Shown piece after piece: positions 6,501 through 6,704 of a stretch of DNA of 6,704 nucleotides. The stretch lies in NCBI GenBank assembly GCA_018679295.1, contig JAHHLP010000130.1, positions 1 through 6,704 of the forward strand, in the 5' to 3' direction. A program made the position numbers and the translations under genes. The notes beneath the pieces are model-generated. The model was not told the DNA's origin and did not search any database. It saw only the letters and a program-made list of their open reading frames with translations. The DNA comes from Rhodothermia bacterium. Lineage in GTDB: Bacteria > Bacteroidota > Rhodothermia > Rhodothermales > JABDKH01. Each line of letters starts with the position of its first letter. The stretch's first letter is position 1.

Positions 6501-6704
6501 GTCAACATCCTGGCAAATCTTCCGGGTTCCTTTACACCTGAGATATCCGAGCTGTCAGGCGCTGCCACATTGATCTGAGAAAAGTCGCATTCCTGGAGCA
6601 TGTGGTTGATCATGCCCTGAAGACCCATGCGCATCCCATCTTCGGGCGAGAAGATTTTTGCAACGCCGTACGCTTCAAGCTCGCGGATTTCCGACGGTAT
6701 GATG
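3506..6704 (-). CDS. icmF: Fused isobutyryl-CoA mutase (B12-dependent mutase with G-protein chaperone), N-terminus outside window
   Basis: IcmF interconverts isobutyryl-CoA and n-butyryl-CoA with adenosylcobalamin. The frame is open to the right edge: 23 codons before the first in-window ATG (6634) encode the end of the B12-binding domain, including ELEAYGVAKIFSPEDG. The true start and the cobalamin-binding DXHXXG motif therefore lie outside. Counting from that ATG, an Ala/Gly-rich linker (about 60-92) leads to a MeaB-like G domain. It has a P-loop GTGGAGKS (100-107), VDPTRARTGG (131-140), ETAGIGQSD (196-204) and NKFE (243-246). A helical linker (about 330-445) precedes the mutase barrel (about 455-950) and the closing CSLGQIT...GGEYRRNM tail. 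Alignment by eye with methylmalonyl-CoA mutase places F491 at its Tyr89 and Q689 at its Arg207, the Icm-type pair; SGYH (724-727) is conserved. Cytoplasmic. It is 82 bp upstream of nrfH on the same strand. Related pivalyl- or other acyl-CoA mutases are not fully excluded. Confidence 0.94.
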   Translation of the reverse strand, partial: IIPSEIRELEAYGVAKIFSPEDGMRMGLQGMINHMLQECDFSQINVAAPDSSDISGVKEPGRFARMLTGIELPESAAKKAVVAGSDLGVASRDAGGDGSVVPLTATEGAAAEGRRIPAIGITGTGGAGKSTLTDEIIRRFLYDFGDIEIAVLSVDPTRARTGGALLGDRIRMNAIYGTAGDRVYMRSFATRQANRATSAALKKSIDLCRLAGFDLVIIETAGIGQSDTEVAELTDLSLYVMTQEFGAPTQLEKIGMLDVADFVVINKFERRGSEDALRDVRKQVQRNRGHWDQRPEEMPVYPTMASHFNDVGVSRLYLAILDELNGRFEFDRKSKVFSMEGLPELDASKMAVIPPRRQRYLGEISDACRVYRSHAEEQIRTARKWGQARGALAQIQEWDPNDRETVEARLEEMVEHWWNRLDARSRNILEQWDDLAERYRADAMTFAVRGRDIETHLFEESLSGTRIPRVALPRTEDPGERLRFALLENLPGYFPFTAGVFPFKRKDEEPTRMFAGEGSPERTNRRFHLVSKGMPAKRLSTAFDSVTLYGFDPDERPDIYGKVGNAGVSICSLDDMKKLYSGFNLCNPSTSVSMTINGPAPMILAMFINTAIDQQVEYFLKDKGRWETAEQIIADHLGPDRPRYTPYGPAGPEDTLPDGHDGSGLGLLGTTGSELVEWGILSPEEYDSIREDTMHVVRGTVQADILKEDQAQNTCIFSTEFALRCMGDIQETFIEHRVRNYYSVSISGYHIAEAGANPISQLAFTLANGFTYVEYYLARGMHVDAFAPNLSFFFSNGLDPEYTVIGRVARRIWSVAMRERYGANERSQKLKYHIQTSGRSLHAKEIQFNDIRTTLQALLAIYDNCNSLHTNAYDEAITTPTEESVRRAMAIQLIINRELGLAQNENPLQGAFIIDELTDLVEEAVLQEFERINDRGGVLGAMETMYQRGRIQAESLLYEHKKHSGELPIIGINTFVADDDADVSADAPVDLMRSSDAEKQHQLESLRVFQDRHSARSQQALRRLQEVAMEQGNVFEELLETVKCCSLGQITHALFEVGGEYRRNM

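Noticed and set aside
3506..6704. Methylmalonyl-CoA mutase large subunit fused to MeaB
   Set aside because: The carboxylate-binding arginine is replaced by Gln and the pocket tyrosine by Phe. The order B12 domain, G domain, mutase is that of IcmF.

Overview
The window is a compact, protein-coding chromosomal segment of a mid-to-high-GC bacterium, with six genes and almost no non-coding sequence. No RNA gene, CRISPR array, insertion sequence or integrase is visible. The gene content (membrane-anchored NrfHA nitrite ammonification, a fused B12-dependent acyl-CoA mutase IcmF, a DUF937 protein) fits a free-living Gram-negative-type organism capable of anaerobic respiration. A high-GC member of the Bacteroidota/Rhodothermota or a similar phylum is possible, but that is a weak guess and the sequence does not fix the taxon.

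Layout. Positions 1-207 (minus) hold the first 69 codons of a DUF937 protein that runs off the left edge. A 91-bp divergent spacer follows, containing a short 14-bp inverted repeat. On the plus strand a RluA-type pseudouridine synthase (299-1060) and a stand-alone MOSC-domain protein (1057-1578) overlap by ATGA and are probably translated from one mRNA. They converge, with only a 16-bp gap, on a minus-strand block read right to left: icmF (window edge to 3506), nrfH (3423-2971) and nrfA (2953-1595).

How they work together. NrfH is a four-heme, membrane-anchored quinol dehydrogenase that passes electrons to NrfA, a five-heme nitrite reductase that makes ammonium from nitrite. All catalytic and calcium-site residues I could check in NrfA are present, but its active-site heme is attached by CLHCH instead of the classical CXXCK. 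IcmF carries its own G-protein chaperone domain. Its substrate-pocket residues are Phe and Gln, the isobutyryl-CoA/butyryl-CoA type, rather than the Tyr/Arg pair of methylmalonyl-CoA mutase. Its reading frame stays open to the right edge and encodes the end of the B12-binding domain, so the first in-window ATG is not its true start.

I see no convincing undescribed system. The points most worth a second look are the CXXCH-type NrfA, the icmF-nrfH-nrfA co-orientation, and the coupled RluA/MOSC pair.
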